Shown here one piece after another: positions 63,205-64,000 of a stretch of DNA of 64,000 nucleotides (positions are counted from its first letter, which is position 1; every line of letters begins with the position of its first letter). The notes under the pieces were generated by a model. The model was not told the origin of the DNA and did no database searches. It saw only the letters and a list, made by a program, of their open reading frames with translations. The stretch covers positions 4,845,544-4,909,543 of the forward strand of contig CAXIPT010000005.1 in NCBI GenBank assembly GCA_964030475.1. The letters are read 5' to 3'. The stretch is from Tethya wilhelma. Lineage: Eukaryota; Porifera; Demospongiae; Tethyida; Tethyidae. Made by a program: the position numbers and the translations under genes.

Positions 63205-63885
63205 TCAGAGGTCAAAGTTCAAATCAGGCTCATGTGGGAGTGCTGCTCTTCTCTGAATGAAAGTATAGTCCAATGAATAATGCATGAGGTTATCAAGTGA
63301 TGACATATACAAGTTTGAAAACGTGGCCAGCCTACGACTAAAGTAGGTGGGGCTTTTCTCCGTCCGAAATACGCTACCGAATCGAACATTGTGAGACTCT
63401 TTGAGAAATTGCCTATAATAGAGAAACATTGAGTGTAGTAATAGACATAACATGGCAAGGTAGTAGGTAGCTTTTTTTTTGTACACATTAAAATTATAGC
63501 TGCATACATGCATACCAGGCCTTATTTGCTTGGCTTATTATTGCGGAAGCAGGGAAAGCCTGGTTTAGGAGACTACATACATATGAGGGACTTATAGGCA
63601 CAACAAACCTTGCTTGATATCTCCTCTCTTTCAGTTGCTCTACAGCAGCTTCTTCTATGTTATGTTGCTGTGTGCACAGTGGAGCAAGATACTAACTATA
63701 AAACCAAGATCCTGCACACAAGTCACAAACTACTAGCTACTTACTCTTCTCCTCTGCAACAAGCTCTCAAGAGCCAGGAGCTCTGCTAGCATTTGCTTAA
63801 ACTCTTGAGAATTGGCACGTTCAATCTCTTTGTCCAGTTCTGGAATGATGGCACCAGTTTTCCAACCATGTTGAAGAATGGGCTC
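63205..63885 (-). CDS. 5'-nucleotidase domain-containing protein, C-terminal part (NT5DC2/3-like)
   Basis: Exons (minus) 63885-63745, 63667-63609 and 63412-63205 join in frame to the last 135 residues; the rest lies beyond the right edge of the window. The frame reads HGWKTGAIIPELDKEIERAN, then a helical segment, then FGSVFRTEKSPTYFSRRLATFSNLYMSSL and a final LDYTFIQRRAALPHEP. These blocks match the C-terminal cap region of the HAD-fold NT5DC2/NT5DC3 proteins as I know them. The catalytic DxDxT motif would be in the missing part. Predicted role: cytosolic or mitochondrial HAD phosphatase-like protein of uncertain substrate. Confidence in family is high. Confidence 0.85.
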
Positions 63886-63890
63886 CTACA

Positions 63891-64000
<110 letters not shown>

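Overview
This is a 64 kb stretch of compact, intron-bearing animal genome. The gene content is metazoan: a giant cadherin, a haem-type soluble guanylate cyclase, WDR44, LAMP proteins, an SLC19 vitamin transporter and NT5DC. Introns are short with GT-AG ends and dinucleotide microsatellites are very frequent. A demosponge such as Amphimedon queenslandica fits best, but that is an inference from gene style and memory, not a database match. There are two types of assembly gap: one 998-base run of N (39235-40232) and single Ns at 47734 and 51175, all inside or beside CA/TG microsatellites.

Layout. 1-27651 (+): the 3' part of one enormous type I membrane protein. At least 8828 residues are encoded here in five exons, one of them 19.6 kb. 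It combines classical cadherin repeats, cadherin-like 'LDLNG' repeats and four LamG modules, each nested inside a split cadherin-like repeat. 28176-34845 (-): a complete haem-binding soluble guanylate cyclase, tail to tail with the cadherin. 35611-46606 (+): WDR44, a Rab11 effector, head to head with the cyclase across a short promoter holding a full CRE palindrome. Its introns hold the gap, a MITE-like element, a decayed copy of exon 4 and a near-perfect 842-bp tandem duplication covering four exons. 46947-49058 and 49725-51413 (+): two tandem LAMP-family lysosomal membrane proteins with matching exon structure and GTCACGTG (CLEAR-like) sites just upstream. 51836-54121 (+): a GT61-family Golgi/ER glycosyltransferase. 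54222-56335 (-): an SLC19 thiamine/folate transporter, followed by a very young 153-bp inverted-repeat element with a 9-bp target duplication. 56948-62987 (+): two copies of an unrecognised gene; the first is cut short by a satellite array of about 157-bp units, the second is intact and encodes a 647-residue disordered protein. 63205-63885 (-): the last three exons in the window of a 5'-nucleotidase-domain protein (NT5DC2/3 type) that continues past the right edge.

The genes do not form a pathway, but there are local themes: surface adhesion (cadherin), NO/cGMP signalling (cyclase), and endosome, lysosome and secretory traffic (WDR44, the LAMP pair, GT61). All exon joins given here were derived by hand from GT-AG signals and frame; every complete gene sums to a whole number of codons.
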